Shown here: positions 1 through 8,743 of the stretch, in pieces | How positions within the stretch are numbered: position 1 is the stretch's first letter | How the letters are laid out: every line of letters starts with the position of its first letter | Source of the DNA: Streptococcus phocae | GTDB lineage: Bacteria; Bacillota; Bacilli; Lactobacillales; Streptococcaceae | Length of the DNA stretch: 64,000 nucleotides | Reading direction: 5' to 3' | NCBI RefSeq assembly: GCF_001302265.1 | Contig: NZ_LHQM01000003.1 | Coordinates: 106,106 to 170,105, forward strand | Position numbers and translations under genes: made by a program | The notes under the pieces: generated by a model | The model's database searches: none | Told to the model about the DNA's origin: nothing | The model's input: only the letters and a program-made list of their open reading frames with translations

Positions 1-128
1 CACCGCTAGGGTTCGTGGAAATTCCGCCAAAATCCAGTTTACTTGCATGTGGAGACACGGGCCCTGGAGCGCTAGCAGACCTTGAACATATTATTTCCTC
101 AATTGAACAAGTGTTCCTCACACAATAA
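1..128 (+). CDS. coaC: Phosphopantothenoylcysteine decarboxylase, C-terminal end (partial)
   Basis: The first 128 bases carry an open frame beginning at base 3 and ending in TAA at 126-128. It encodes about 41 residues that include the run ACGDTGPGALADLEHI. This resembles the C-terminal part of flavin-dependent PPC decarboxylases (HFCD family), which turn phosphopantothenoylcysteine into phosphopantetheine in coenzyme A synthesis. The rest of the gene lies outside the window. The ECF transporter gene that follows fits a vitamin B5/CoA cluster. The family call rests on this short tail only. Confidence 0.7.
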   Translation, partial: PLGFVEIPPKSSLLACGDTGPGALADLEHIISSIEQVFLTQ

Positions 129-189
129 CCATCACTCGCTACGTTTACTAACATAGCTTCTACATCACATTAAACTATTGGAGACCACC

Positions 190-759
190 ATGAACCGTCA
201 TAAATCATCTGAGATTTCTCGCCTTGCTATCTTTTTTGCCATCATGCTAGTGATTCATATCATCAGTAGCATCGTATTTACCATTTGGCCAGTTCCTATT
301 AAGCCAACCCTTGTTCATATTCCTGTCATCATTGCTTCTATCATGTACGGCCCTCGTATTGGAGCGACACTTGGCGGACTCATGGGACTTATCAGTATGG
401 TGACAAATACTATCGTTTTACTACCAACAAGTTACCTCTTTTCACCGTTTGTAGATAATGGCAATGTTGCTTCTATTATCATTGCCCTAGTGCCTCGTAT
501 TTTAATCGGTATCACTCCATATTATTGCTACCGCTTGATTCATAATAAATTTGGACTTTTATTATCTGGAATCGTAGGTTCTTTAACCAATACTTTATTT
601 GTACTATCTGGTATTTTCTTCTTCTTTTCTTCAGTTTTTGGAGGAAATATCAAGGCACTTCTTGCAGCTGTGATTTCAACAAATGCGATTGCTGAAATGA
701 TAATCTCTGCCATTGTCGTGATTGCAATCGTCCCAAGATTATCTGCTTTCAAAAAATAA
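190..759 (+). CDS. ECF transporter S component, probably for pantothenate
   Basis: A small, very hydrophobic protein of 189 residues with about six membrane segments. The region PIKPTLVHIPVIIASIMYGP followed by GATLGGLMGL is typical of S components (substrate-binding subunits) of energy-coupling factor vitamin transporters. Such a subunit works with a shared EcfA/A'/T module, which is not encoded here. I start at the ATG at 190 because a GGAG Shine-Dalgarno sits 6 nt upstream; an in-frame TTG at 178 has no ribosome site. Lying directly after coaC suggests pantothenate or a related CoA precursor as ligand. That is inference from context. Confidence 0.75.
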   Translation: MNRHKSSEISRLAIFFAIMLVIHIISSIVFTIWPVPIKPTLVHIPVIIASIMYGPRIGATLGGLMGLISMVTNTIVLLPTSYLFSPFVDNGNVASIIIALVPRILIGITPYYCYRLIHNKFGLLLSGIVGSLTNTLFVLSGIFFFFSSVFGGNIKALLAAVISTNAIAEMIISAIVVIAIVPRLSAFKK

Positions 760-772
760 GATCATTTTCTAG

Positions 773-809
773 GCCTAGTTGCTGTTAACTGACAGTTCCT
801 AGGCTTTTT
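773..809 (+). terminator. Rho-independent terminator after the ECF gene
   Basis: GCCTAG at 773-778 pairs with CTAGGC at 799-804 around a partly paired interior, and a T run follows. It ends the coaC-ECF transcript before pgm. Confidence 0.75.
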
Positions 810-902
810 GATTGCACAAAAAAGAGTACTTACAGCTATTGAAAAAATTGAAAAACCTTTTGGAAACTATTGCAAAAAAATAGTGATTTTTTCTTTTCAA
901 CA

Positions 903-911
903 TGATATAAT
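903..911 (+). promoter_or_regulatory. Extended -10 promoter of pgm
   Basis: TATAAT at 906-911 is preceded by TG with one spacer base (903-905), an extended -10 element. No good -35 is visible. It lies 33 bases before the pgm start codon. Confidence 0.55.
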
Positions 912-943
912 GAAAGCGGTTAAAAATATAAAAGGAGACTTGT

Positions 944-2659
944 ATGACTTATAAAGAAAATTATCAAAAATGGCTGAACGTTCCCAACCTTCCAGTTTAT
1001 TTAAAAGACGAACTACTCAGCATGGATGATAAAACAAAAGAAGATGCATTTTATACTAATTTAGAGTTTGGTACAGCTGGTATGCGTGGTTATATCGGTG
1101 CTGGCACTAACAGAATTAATATCTTTGTCGTTCGTCAAGCTACAGAAGGTCTAGCGAAGTTAGTCGAATCAAAAGGTGAAGCTGCTAAAAAAGCTGGTGT
1201 TGCTATTGCCTATGATTCGCGTCACTTCTCTCCAGAATTTGCATTTGAATCAGCCCAAGTGCTAGCTGCTCACGGCATCAAAGCTTATGTTTTTGAGAGC
1301 TTACGTCCAACACCAGAACTTTCCTTTGCTGTTCGTCACTTAGGTGCTTTTGCTGGAATTATGATTACGGCTAGCCACAACCCGGCACCATTTAATGGTT
1401 ACAAAGTTTATGGAGCAGATGGTGGTCAGATGCCACCGGCTGATGCTGACGCATTGACGAATTATATTCGAGCTATTGATAATCCTTTTGAGATTCCTCT
1501 AGCTGATCTTGAAACAGCTAAAGCTGAAGGAATGATTGAAGTCATCGGCGAAGACATCGATGCTGCCTATCTCAAAGAAGTTAAAAAGGTTACCATTAAC
1601 CAAGACCTTATCAAAAACTTTGGGCATGACATGAAGATTGTCTTCACACCGCTTCATGGAACAGGTGAAATGCTTGCTCGTCGTGCTCTTAAACAAGCAG
1701 GTTTTAACTCCGTTCAAGTGGTTGAAGAACAGGCAAAGCCTGATCCTGAATTTTCAACTGTCAAATCTCCTAACCCAGAAAGCCAAGAAGCTTTCGCCAT
1801 GGCCGAAGAACTCGGACGCCAAGTGGATGCCGACGTTTTGGTTGCCACAGACCCAGATGCCGACCGCCTTGGTGTTGAGATTCGACAAGCTGATGGTAGC
1901 TACCGAAATCTTTCAGGAAATCAAATTGGTGCCTTAATTGCTAAGTATATCCTAGAAGCTCATAAACAAGCTGGCACATTACCAAAAAATGCTGCGCTTG
2001 CGAAATCTATTGTTTCTACTGAACTGGTTACCAAAATTGCGGAGAGTTACGGAGCAACCATGTTCAACGTTTTAACTGGTTTCAAATTTATCGCTGAAAA
2101 GATACAAGAGTTTGAAGAAACTGAAAACTATACTTATCTCTTTGGTTTTGAAGAAAGCTTTGGTTATTTAATCAAGCCATTTGTCCGCGATAAGGATGCT
2201 ATTCAAGCTGTCTTAATGGTCGCTGAAATTGCTGCTTATTATCGCTCAAAAGGTTTAACCTTAGCTGATGGTATCGAAGAAATTTATCAAGAATATGGCT
2301 ATTTCGCTGAAAAAACGATTTCTGTCACCTTATCTGGTGTTGATGGCGCAGCTGAAATCAAAAAAATCATGGATAAATTCCGTAACAATGCACCTGAAAC
2401 CATCAATCAAACAGAAATTGTTCTTACTGAAGACTTCCTGAAACAAGTAGCTATTAGAAAAGAAGGTCAATCATCTCTCACCACGCCACCAAGTAACGTG
2501 TTAAAATATACCTTAGCTGATGGATCATGGTTTGCTGTTCGCCCTTCTGGTACAGAACCAAAAATCAAGTTTTATATTGCAACAGTTGGCGATACCCTAG
2601 AGGATGCTGAGGCAAAAATAACTGCTATCGAAGCTGAAATTAACGCATTTCTTGGGTAA
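944..2659 (+). CDS. pgm: Phosphoglucomutase / phosphomannomutase family
   Basis: A 571-residue alpha-D-phosphohexomutase of normal length for the family. It interconverts glucose-6-P and glucose-1-P, feeding UDP-glucose, capsule and cell-wall polymer synthesis. Visible motifs are the catalytic serine loop TASHNP (about residue 143), the metal-binding loop DPDADR (about 303), the sugar-recognition loop GFEESFGY (about 400) and the phosphate-binding loop RPSGTEPK (about 533). AAAGGAG at 931-937 precedes the ATG. It is a monocistronic unit with its own promoter and a strong terminator, and it forms the left boundary of the inserted accessory region. Confidence 0.95.
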   Translation: MTYKENYQKWLNVPNLPVYLKDELLSMDDKTKEDAFYTNLEFGTAGMRGYIGAGTNRINIFVVRQATEGLAKLVESKGEAAKKAGVAIAYDSRHFSPEFAFESAQVLAAHGIKAYVFESLRPTPELSFAVRHLGAFAGIMITASHNPAPFNGYKVYGADGGQMPPADADALTNYIRAIDNPFEIPLADLETAKAEGMIEVIGEDIDAAYLKEVKKVTINQDLIKNFGHDMKIVFTPLHGTGEMLARRALKQAGFNSVQVVEEQAKPDPEFSTVKSPNPESQEAFAMAEELGRQVDADVLVATDPDADRLGVEIRQADGSYRNLSGNQIGALIAKYILEAHKQAGTLPKNAALAKSIVSTELVTKIAESYGATMFNVLTGFKFIAEKIQEFEETENYTYLFGFEESFGYLIKPFVRDKDAIQAVLMVAEIAAYYRSKGLTLADGIEEIYQEYGYFAEKTISVTLSGVDGAAEIKKIMDKFRNNAPETINQTEIVLTEDFLKQVAIRKEGQSSLTTPPSNVLKYTLADGSWFAVRPSGTEPKIKFYIATVGDTLEDAEAKITAIEAEINAFLG

Positions 2660-2688
2660 CACTTCCTTTCTAGATTAACGCACAAAAA

Positions 2689-2725
2689 ACACTTCTGAAC
2701 TTAGTAAAGTCAGAAGTGTTTTTTT
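2689..2725 (+). terminator. Terminator of pgm
   Basis: A perfect 10-bp stem (ACACTTCTGA at 2689-2698 with TCAGAAGTGT at 2710-2719) is followed by a run of T. This is a strong Rho-independent terminator. Confidence 0.9.
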
Positions 2726-2760
2726 ATGGTCGAAAAAACTTCAAGAAAGTATAGGAGACA

Positions 2761-2960
2761 TCAAAAGCATACTTCTTTGTTGTCTACTTCATTCAGATAC
2801 AATTTTTTATCCTCATCACTGTTTTGATAACACAATTTATCAGACTCTAGTTGAGTATTTTTTGAGATATCAATAATTTCTTAAATTCAACAAGTCTATT
2901 TTTAACATTAATATCTGAAACATTTTTAACTGCTTTAAAAGATAAAACAAGACATAGCAA
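2761..2960 (-). pseudogene. Degenerate reading frame directly after gajB
   Basis: Immediately past the gajB stop (TAA at 2961-2963) the same frame stays open for about 34 more codons (beginning LLCLVLSFKAVKNVS), then stops. Adding one A to the A6 run in the middle opens the next frame for about 30 further codons, ending in TGA at 2761-2763. Either the helicase once ran about 65 residues longer, or this is the remains of a short downstream gene. The helicase already looks complete at its present stop, so this may be a separate remnant. AT-rich DNA stays open easily, so confidence is limited. Confidence 0.35.
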
Positions 2961-4778
2961 TTAGCTTTTACAAACATCTACTAAACTAGATTGAGTCAGT
3001 AATGAATACATCTCATTAATATTTTTATTCTTTTGTTTGCGACCATCTCTAATTTTGCAATATGTAAAGATTAGGTGTTTTTTTGCTCTTGAAAGTGCGA
3101 CGAAGAATGCACTTTTATCTTCTTCTGGTTGATCATTAAAATTCCAGAATGCAGAATCCTCCAAGCCTAGAAAATACACTGCCCCGTATTCTAACCCTTT
3201 GCTTTTATGGATAGTCATAATGGGAATTGAGTTTTCACCCTTGAAATTAGACACTATATCTATCCAGTCATCTTGTTTTTGAGAATATTCTTTGTATAAT
3301 AACTTTGAAAATTTCTTGACAATGATATCTAGGTCACTTTTCCCATTGTATATTGAAAAGCTGGAAATAATTCTTTTATCACCTATTTTTTTAATAATAC
3401 ATTCAATTAAATTTAACATGCTGTCTTCATTGGGAATCGAATTTAAAATTAGAGAAGTAACATCACTAATTATATTATCAATCTCCCTGTAGTTTTTTGC
3501 CAAAGTTAATTCATCTGTAAATTCATCTATTCCATTGATATTTCCATAAAAATTACTAATATTTTCCCAAATTAAAGGATCACGTTTTCCTTGACTGCAT
3601 GATATTAAATCTAATAATAGGTTACAAGTAGGGTCTTTTAAAAGCTTTTGATACTCATTTTCATTTCTTGCTTTAATCCCTTTGCCACTTAATATAGGTA
3701 TCAATTTTGAACTATAATCATCAACCTTCTGTTTTGCTAGGATACAAATTCCTGATGGTCGTATACCTCCTTGAATTTTTGATTCAATATCATCTGCAAT
3801 TGACTTAGCTTCAGAAATTTCATTGTCAAATTCAAATAATGTTATCTCACCCTCTTGAAATTCTGAATAATCATTTATCTGAAAAATATTGGTATTTTTA
3901 TTTAAGATTTGATCAACCTCTTTTTGAAATTCTACCAGTTTAAGTACAGAGCGGTGATTCATCAATAATTGATATTTATTTGAATTAAAGTCTCGAATAT
4001 AGTCTGGAAAAATATCAGGCTTTGCACCTGCCCATCTCATAATGGCTTGCTTATTATCTCCAACTGCAGTCAATTTGCAAGACGAACCTAAAAAACAAGT
4101 TTTTAATAAATTATACTGGGCATATGTCGTATCCTGAAATTCATCTAGAAATACAAAATTGTATGTCATTTGAAGTGCTTTACGAATATATTCGTTTTTA
4201 TCTATTATACGAGTAGCTAACTTAGTTATTTGTCTATAAAAAAGAACTGGCTTATTACACTGAGTACCCTTTAACAGATCATTTTTTATAGTTGAATCAT
4301 TCTCACTCAAAACAATACTTTCTGCAGTATCCTTAATCCTATTCATCCCCATTCCAGTAGTATTGAATCCGTTTCTGTCAAGAACTTCTTTTATGACTTC
4401 CATTTCTTCAATCATATAGTCCTTCGAAGGTCTTATCTCCTCAGGAAGAACATCTCTAAATTGGTCTAAAATTCGCTTTTCAAAAGCCGAATAGGTAAAA
4501 GAGGTAAAACGAGAAGCATATTCATCGCCATAACGTCTCTTAACTCTTTCTTTCAAATTTGATGCAGCATCTGTTTTGAAACTTAATGCTAGAATTTTTT
4601 TCGGAGAAACGCATTTATTTGTAGAAAATAGATAGTCTAACTTTTGAGCTAGTAATTCAGTTTTTCCCGCACCTGGTCCAGCAATGACTAGACAGTTATC
4701 CACATCTTTGATGGCTCCTAATGCAGCATCTTCTAAATTGATATCTCCTTTAGGAAACCACTCTTCACTCTTTATCAT
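2961..4778 (-). CDS. gajB: UvrD/PcrA-like SF1 helicase, GajB-like subunit of a Gabija-type system
   Basis: A protein of 605 residues with SF1A helicase motifs in order: Walker A GPGAGKT (34-40), motif II DEFQDT (about 211), AVGDNKQAIMRWAGA, the NHRS motif, HKSKGLEY (about 523) and VALSRAKKHL (about 561). It is smaller than and distinct from the housekeeping PcrA at 45-47 kb. I start at ATG 4776-4778, with GGAG 9 nt upstream; a longer in-frame start at 4826 has no ribosome site. It overlaps the OLD-family gene by 14 bases, implying coupled translation. In Gabija, GajB helps GajA restrict phage DNA. The role here is inferred from domains and gene pairing. Confidence 0.8.
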   Translation of the reverse strand: MIKSEEWFPKGDINLEDAALGAIKDVDNCLVIAGPGAGKTELLAQKLDYLFSTNKCVSPKKILALSFKTDAASNLKERVKRRYGDEYASRFTSFTYSAFEKRILDQFRDVLPEEIRPSKDYMIEEMEVIKEVLDRNGFNTTGMGMNRIKDTAESIVLSENDSTIKNDLLKGTQCNKPVLFYRQITKLATRIIDKNEYIRKALQMTYNFVFLDEFQDTTYAQYNLLKTCFLGSSCKLTAVGDNKQAIMRWAGAKPDIFPDYIRDFNSNKYQLLMNHRSVLKLVEFQKEVDQILNKNTNIFQINDYSEFQEGEITLFEFDNEISEAKSIADDIESKIQGGIRPSGICILAKQKVDDYSSKLIPILSGKGIKARNENEYQKLLKDPTCNLLLDLISCSQGKRDPLIWENISNFYGNINGIDEFTDELTLAKNYREIDNIISDVTSLILNSIPNEDSMLNLIECIIKKIGDKRIISSFSIYNGKSDLDIIVKKFSKLLYKEYSQKQDDWIDIVSNFKGENSIPIMTIHKSKGLEYGAVYFLGLEDSAFWNFNDQPEEDKSAFFVALSRAKKHLIFTYCKIRDGRKQKNKNINEMYSLLTQSSLVDVCKS

Positions 4779-6852
4779 GTTCAATATCTCCAAGTAATTC
4801 TTCAGCACGTTTAACCATTTTTTCAAATACAGGAGGTAGATTTGTTGTTAATTCATCATCACTAATAGATGATAATAATTGCATGTGAGTTGTTGGCTTT
4901 CCTCTACCTAAAAAGAAATATTGATACCAAATCATAAGTTCCTTTTCCTCTTCAGTAAAACTATCTCCTGAACCACTCTTATCTTTTAAAGTAGCTCTTC
5001 TTGCTTCTTCTATACGTTTTTTGAGACCTTCTAACTGCAATTTATCAATACAATCCAAATCAGTTAATTTTACTTTTTTATTATTCCCATCTGAATCAGC
5101 ATATGAAACGACTGGTCCTTCTTTCAAAGATAACGTACCCAGATAACGTTCCTTATAATGTTGTAACATCAAGAAATCAATATCAAGAGGTGCAGAAAAG
5201 AATATATTGAATTTTTCTAAATGATTTATCCAAGATAACAATGATTGTGAGAAGATATCACATATCTTCCAAGAACTAATTCTATCAATGTCTTCATCTT
5301 TCAATATTCTACCACCTTTCAATTTCACTAAATCACTACGCTCAATACCTATTTCTAGTAACTGTTGGATAACATATTTTACTCTTCCCCAGCCACCTCC
5401 ATATCTTTCGTTATCAAAATCTAATAATGTGATATGAGGAATTCTGAGAGAATTCAATAATTTCCAAAAATGATTGACATGTCTGCCCCCTAGAGGGACA
5501 ATTGAAATCTGAGAGCTATCAATCTCTTTACCAAGTAAATCAAAAAACTTTGGTAATAGCAGTTCCTCGCTGTCACCTTCACCTAGAACTACTAACTTCG
5601 CAAAATATAGTTCAGGATAAGCTTGAATTGCTCCCTTAATATATTTATAAGATTCACCTATGGCTTGAGGTAGCTGTATATCAGAAACAATGGTTTGAAG
5701 AACTCTGCCATTATTTTCAATTCTTAAATACCTCAAATCTTCTGGGTCAATTCTTTTTACAATAGCTGGAGAATGTGAAGTTAAAATTACTTGAGAATTG
5801 TCATTATTGCTTAATTGTTTAAACCTTTTTACCAGTTTTCCAATGTGATGTGGAGCAATATGATTTTCTGGTTCCTCTATTGCTAAGATCGTTAGTATTG
5901 GAGGTATCAGCTTAAATCTTGGATTATTAGAATTTTCTTCACGATTTTTTGTAATCTTTAACTCAATATCAAGTATCGAATTAACGAGTGAAAAATAAAA
6001 AATAGATCTCAGTCCATCTCCTAAATCTGAAACTGTAAATGCTTCTTCAGTGGTCGTTGGTGAAAATTTTAAGCCAATCTGTCTGAGGGCTGCCGCCATC
6101 TCAGAAGAATTAATAGTCAACTCTGCCTGAGAAAAATGATTATCTTGATGATATCTTTCCCATGATTTCTGAATCTCTTGGTTGATCTGAGTTAATGCTC
6201 CATTTTCAGATAAAAAAGTATTATTCAACTCATCAATTTTATCTGTAATTTTATTTATCTCATTCTCAGTCCAATTTATACTATTTACAAGCTTACTTAA
6301 CATACTACCTGAAGCATTACTCAGCTCCTTCTCAGGTGTTCTTGAAGCTGGTACATAAAGTACCCTAATTTTATCCAAATCCTTTCTAGGAGCACGATGC
6401 TTGTCTTCATCTCTAATAATATCTTCATCAGATGAAATATAATAAATTTGAGTATCAACACTTCCTTCAACCGTTCCATCATCTTCCCAAGAAGATTCTA
6501 ACCTGATTCGTAGAAAAGGTTTTGTATCATCTTGAGAAACTGTAAAGTGTTCGAAAAACAATGGGATAGCTGGTCCACCGACAGTTCCATCAAGCTCATC
6601 AAACTCAAAAATAGTTTCTATAAAAAGAGTTCTAGTATTTTCGCCAGGGCTTGATCCCTTTGGTAGATGAAAATCATGTTTTCGAATTATTCTATCACTT
6701 TGTTTGTCTGAAAACAGCTTACTCAATGCTTGTAATAAAGTTGTTTTTCCCGAACTATTATTCCCAATTAATACAGTTTGATCGTTGAATCTAATAACTT
6801 GACTTTCTCCAAACGATCTAAAATTATTAATAATTATTTTTGTTAATTTCAT
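4765..6852 (-). CDS. gajA: OLD-family ATPase/TOPRIM nuclease, GajA-like subunit of a Gabija-type system
   Basis: A protein of 695 residues with an SMC/ABC-type ATPase head: Walker A GNNSSGKTT at 30-38, then a Walker-B-like IEEPENH (about 326) with LTSHSPA downstream. A C-terminal TOPRIM domain follows, with the acidic motif GEGDSEE (about 424) and LLDFDNERYGGGWGR (about 477). The order ATPase then TOPRIM defines OLD nucleases, and pairing with a UvrD helicase defines Gabija. It is clearly longer than the classical GajA of roughly 580 residues as I remember it, with extra C-terminal sequence. I start at ATG 6850-6852 with GGGAG 5 nt before it. Expected function: nucleotide-gated DNA cleavage against phage. 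Confidence 0.82.
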   Translation of the reverse strand: MKLTKIIINNFRSFGESQVIRFNDQTVLIGNNSSGKTTLLQALSKLFSDKQSDRIIRKHDFHLPKGSSPGENTRTLFIETIFEFDELDGTVGGPAIPLFFEHFTVSQDDTKPFLRIRLESSWEDDGTVEGSVDTQIYYISSDEDIIRDEDKHRAPRKDLDKIRVLYVPASRTPEKELSNASGSMLSKLVNSINWTENEINKITDKIDELNNTFLSENGALTQINQEIQKSWERYHQDNHFSQAELTINSSEMAAALRQIGLKFSPTTTEEAFTVSDLGDGLRSIFYFSLVNSILDIELKITKNREENSNNPRFKLIPPILTILAIEEPENHIAPHHIGKLVKRFKQLSNNDNSQVILTSHSPAIVKRIDPEDLRYLRIENNGRVLQTIVSDIQLPQAIGESYKYIKGAIQAYPELYFAKLVVLGEGDSEELLLPKFFDLLGKEIDSSQISIVPLGGRHVNHFWKLLNSLRIPHITLLDFDNERYGGGWGRVKYVIQQLLEIGIERSDLVKLKGGRILKDEDIDRISSWKICDIFSQSLLSWINHLEKFNIFFSAPLDIDFLMLQHYKERYLGTLSLKEGPVVSYADSDGNNKKVKLTDLDCIDKLQLEGLKKRIEEARRATLKDKSGSGDSFTEEEKELMIWYQYFFLGRGKPTTHMQLLSSISDDELTTNLPPVFEKMVKRAEELLGDIEHDKE

Positions 6853-7024
6853 TTCTTCTCCCATTTCCTAAAATAATTTATTTACTCACATCTTTCTCTA
6901 CTTAAGTATTTCCTCCACCTTACTCATTGTCCAAAGAGATTTTTTAAAAATCATTTTCTACGGATTTTCATCTATATCAGAATCAAAAAATTCTCTCCTT
7001 TTGATAAATTTAAATATAAGCATA

Positions 7025-7043
7025 GAGTTATTACTTATAACTC
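7025..7043. repeat. Perfect inverted repeat upstream of gajA
   Basis: GAGTTAT, five bases, ATAACTC. It lies in the 324-base gap between the gajA start and the broken helicase gene. Nothing else clear is visible in that gap: no convincing promoter, terminator or small gene. It could be an operator, but this is only a sequence observation. Confidence 0.4.
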
Positions 7044-7176
7044 TCGTAGATTAAATGATGTGTTCAACCATTCTTTCCACAAATAATATTAGATAAGAAG
7101 TTGTACATTTTAAGAAGTTACTTTAACTAAACACCATTGATACCATTAAGCAACTATACATAACTAACTTACATTC

Positions 7177-8403
7177 TTAGTTTTGCAAATTAAAATTTTT
7201 AATCACCTTAAGTGTCTTATCTATTACATCGCTTTTTAAACCAGAATACAATGTCTTGTCACCAATAATATAAAATTCTTCTTTAGCTCGTGTGGCTGCA
7301 ACATTCATAATATTGGGATGATTAGTTCCCATTGCCCAATTAGCAGCTCCTTTGCTTGTATTGTCTGCTCCTAAAACTAAAAACACAATTGGAGCTTCTT
7401 TGCCTTGAAATGTATGTACAGTTCCTACATTAGTTGGTTTTTTATTAGCACCAAAACGGGTAAACTTTATGTCTTTATCATTTAATATATTAGCTAAACG
7501 GTTAGCAACATTCTTAAAAGGTGAAATAACATAAATGAGATCCTTCTTCGTTTTATCTACAATATCAGGATTTTCACTTATCATTTCTTTAATTTTCTCT
7601 TTGAGAAATTTAGCCTGTTCATTAACATATTTGTCAGTTGCAAATCCGGGAATATCAATCCATTGAGAATGACCATTTTTATTTATACCTTGAACCATAT
7701 TGCCTCCATAAGAAATAGCATTAGAGATATCAAACATTGGATGTTGACATCTTCTATGTACCCATAGAGGAATTCCAATCCAATCTTCTTTGTTGCTATC
7801 TTTATAAAAACCATATTGGCTGACAGCATCAAGCATAGTTTGCGTTGATGAATTCTCTGATAGATACTTTTGAGAAATACCATAATAGTCAATTAAAAAG
7901 TTTAAAACACCAGAGTCTAAAGTTAAAACAGGTTTTATCTGAGAGGGATCGCCTACAGCCATAACATATCTACTTCTAAAAATGGCCCCTACACTTGCTT
8001 GAGGTAATGCCTGACCTGCCTCATCAATAAACAAATGACCTATAGTCTCTTTATCCAAATTGGCAAACATCCTTGAAAAACTTGCAAAAGTTGACCCAAT
8101 AACAGGAATAACCATGTTAATCCAGTTCCAAGCTTCAAAAATAACAATTTTATTATCTAAGTGATTCTTCTGCTTTTTCCAAATTCTTCGTGCAGCTTTT
8201 ATATTTTTAAGATTGTCATATAAAAATTGTTTTCTGACCCTTAATGCTGTAATAAACAATTTAGATTGAAGTATTCTGTATTCTTCATCAAACCATGGAT
8301 TACTTAGCTGTAAAGAATCATAAGTCTGATTAAAATCTAATGGATTAGCATCTACCTTGTCTATTTTCTGTTCAGATTGTAAAATACTGGTTTCTATTTG
8401 CAA
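7177..8403 (-). CDS. 3' fragment of the broken helicase: SF1 motifs II-VI
   Basis: This holds the second half of the SF1B core. From the TTG at 8401-8403 the visible motifs are LFIDEAGQALPQ (motif II, about 124), MAVGDPSQIKPV (III), YVISPFKNVANRL (IV), VGTVHTFQGKE (V, about 328) and NVAATRAKEEFYIIGD (VI, about 373). The same frame is open further upstream to a TAG at 8617-8619, encoding coiled coil. The TTG is merely the first possible start and no convincing ribosome site was found. The spacing of motifs resembles Upf1/Dna2/IGHMBP2-type helicases that act on RNA or DNA ends. Confidence 0.5.
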   Translation of the reverse strand: MQIETSILQSEQKIDKVDANPLDFNQTYDSLQLSNPWFDEEYRILQSKLFITALRVRKQFLYDNLKNIKAARRIWKKQKNHLDNKIVIFEAWNWINMVIPVIGSTFASFSRMFANLDKETIGHLFIDEAGQALPQASVGAIFRSRYVMAVGDPSQIKPVLTLDSGVLNFLIDYYGISQKYLSENSSTQTMLDAVSQYGFYKDSNKEDWIGIPLWVHRRCQHPMFDISNAISYGGNMVQGINKNGHSQWIDIPGFATDKYVNEQAKFLKEKIKEMISENPDIVDKTKKDLIYVISPFKNVANRLANILNDKDIKFTRFGANKKPTNVGTVHTFQGKEAPIVFLVLGADNTSKGAANWAMGTNHPNIMNVAATRAKEEFYIIGDKTLYSGLKSDVIDKTLKVIKNFNLQN

Positions 8404-8743
8404 AAGATTATTTTCTTCTTTTCGTTGCCAATTTTGATAAGAGTTAAAGTTTTTCTCTATTTGTTGTTGATTTTTCTCTATATCCTGTTTTTGTTTTTCA
8501 ATGTTTTTATTAATTTTTGATATTTTTCCTTTAGTTTCTCTTTCTCTGAAAATAACTTCTTGAAGTTGATTTGAATAGGTTTCTAGCTTTTCTTTAAAGT
8601 TTTTTTGATTTTTCTTCTAGAAAAGAAACCTGGTTTTTGTAAATTTAAAGCAACTATACTCTGATTTATGCTATCATTTTTTTCCTTCAACTCTTTGGAT
8701 TCTTGCAAAAGTTCTTGTGCTTGCTTTTGAAGTTTATAAAGTT

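Noticed and set aside
7025..7043. The GAGTTAT/ATAACTC repeat as the gajA promoter
   Set aside because: No -35/-10 pair with acceptable spacing could be built around it. It is retained only as an inverted repeat.
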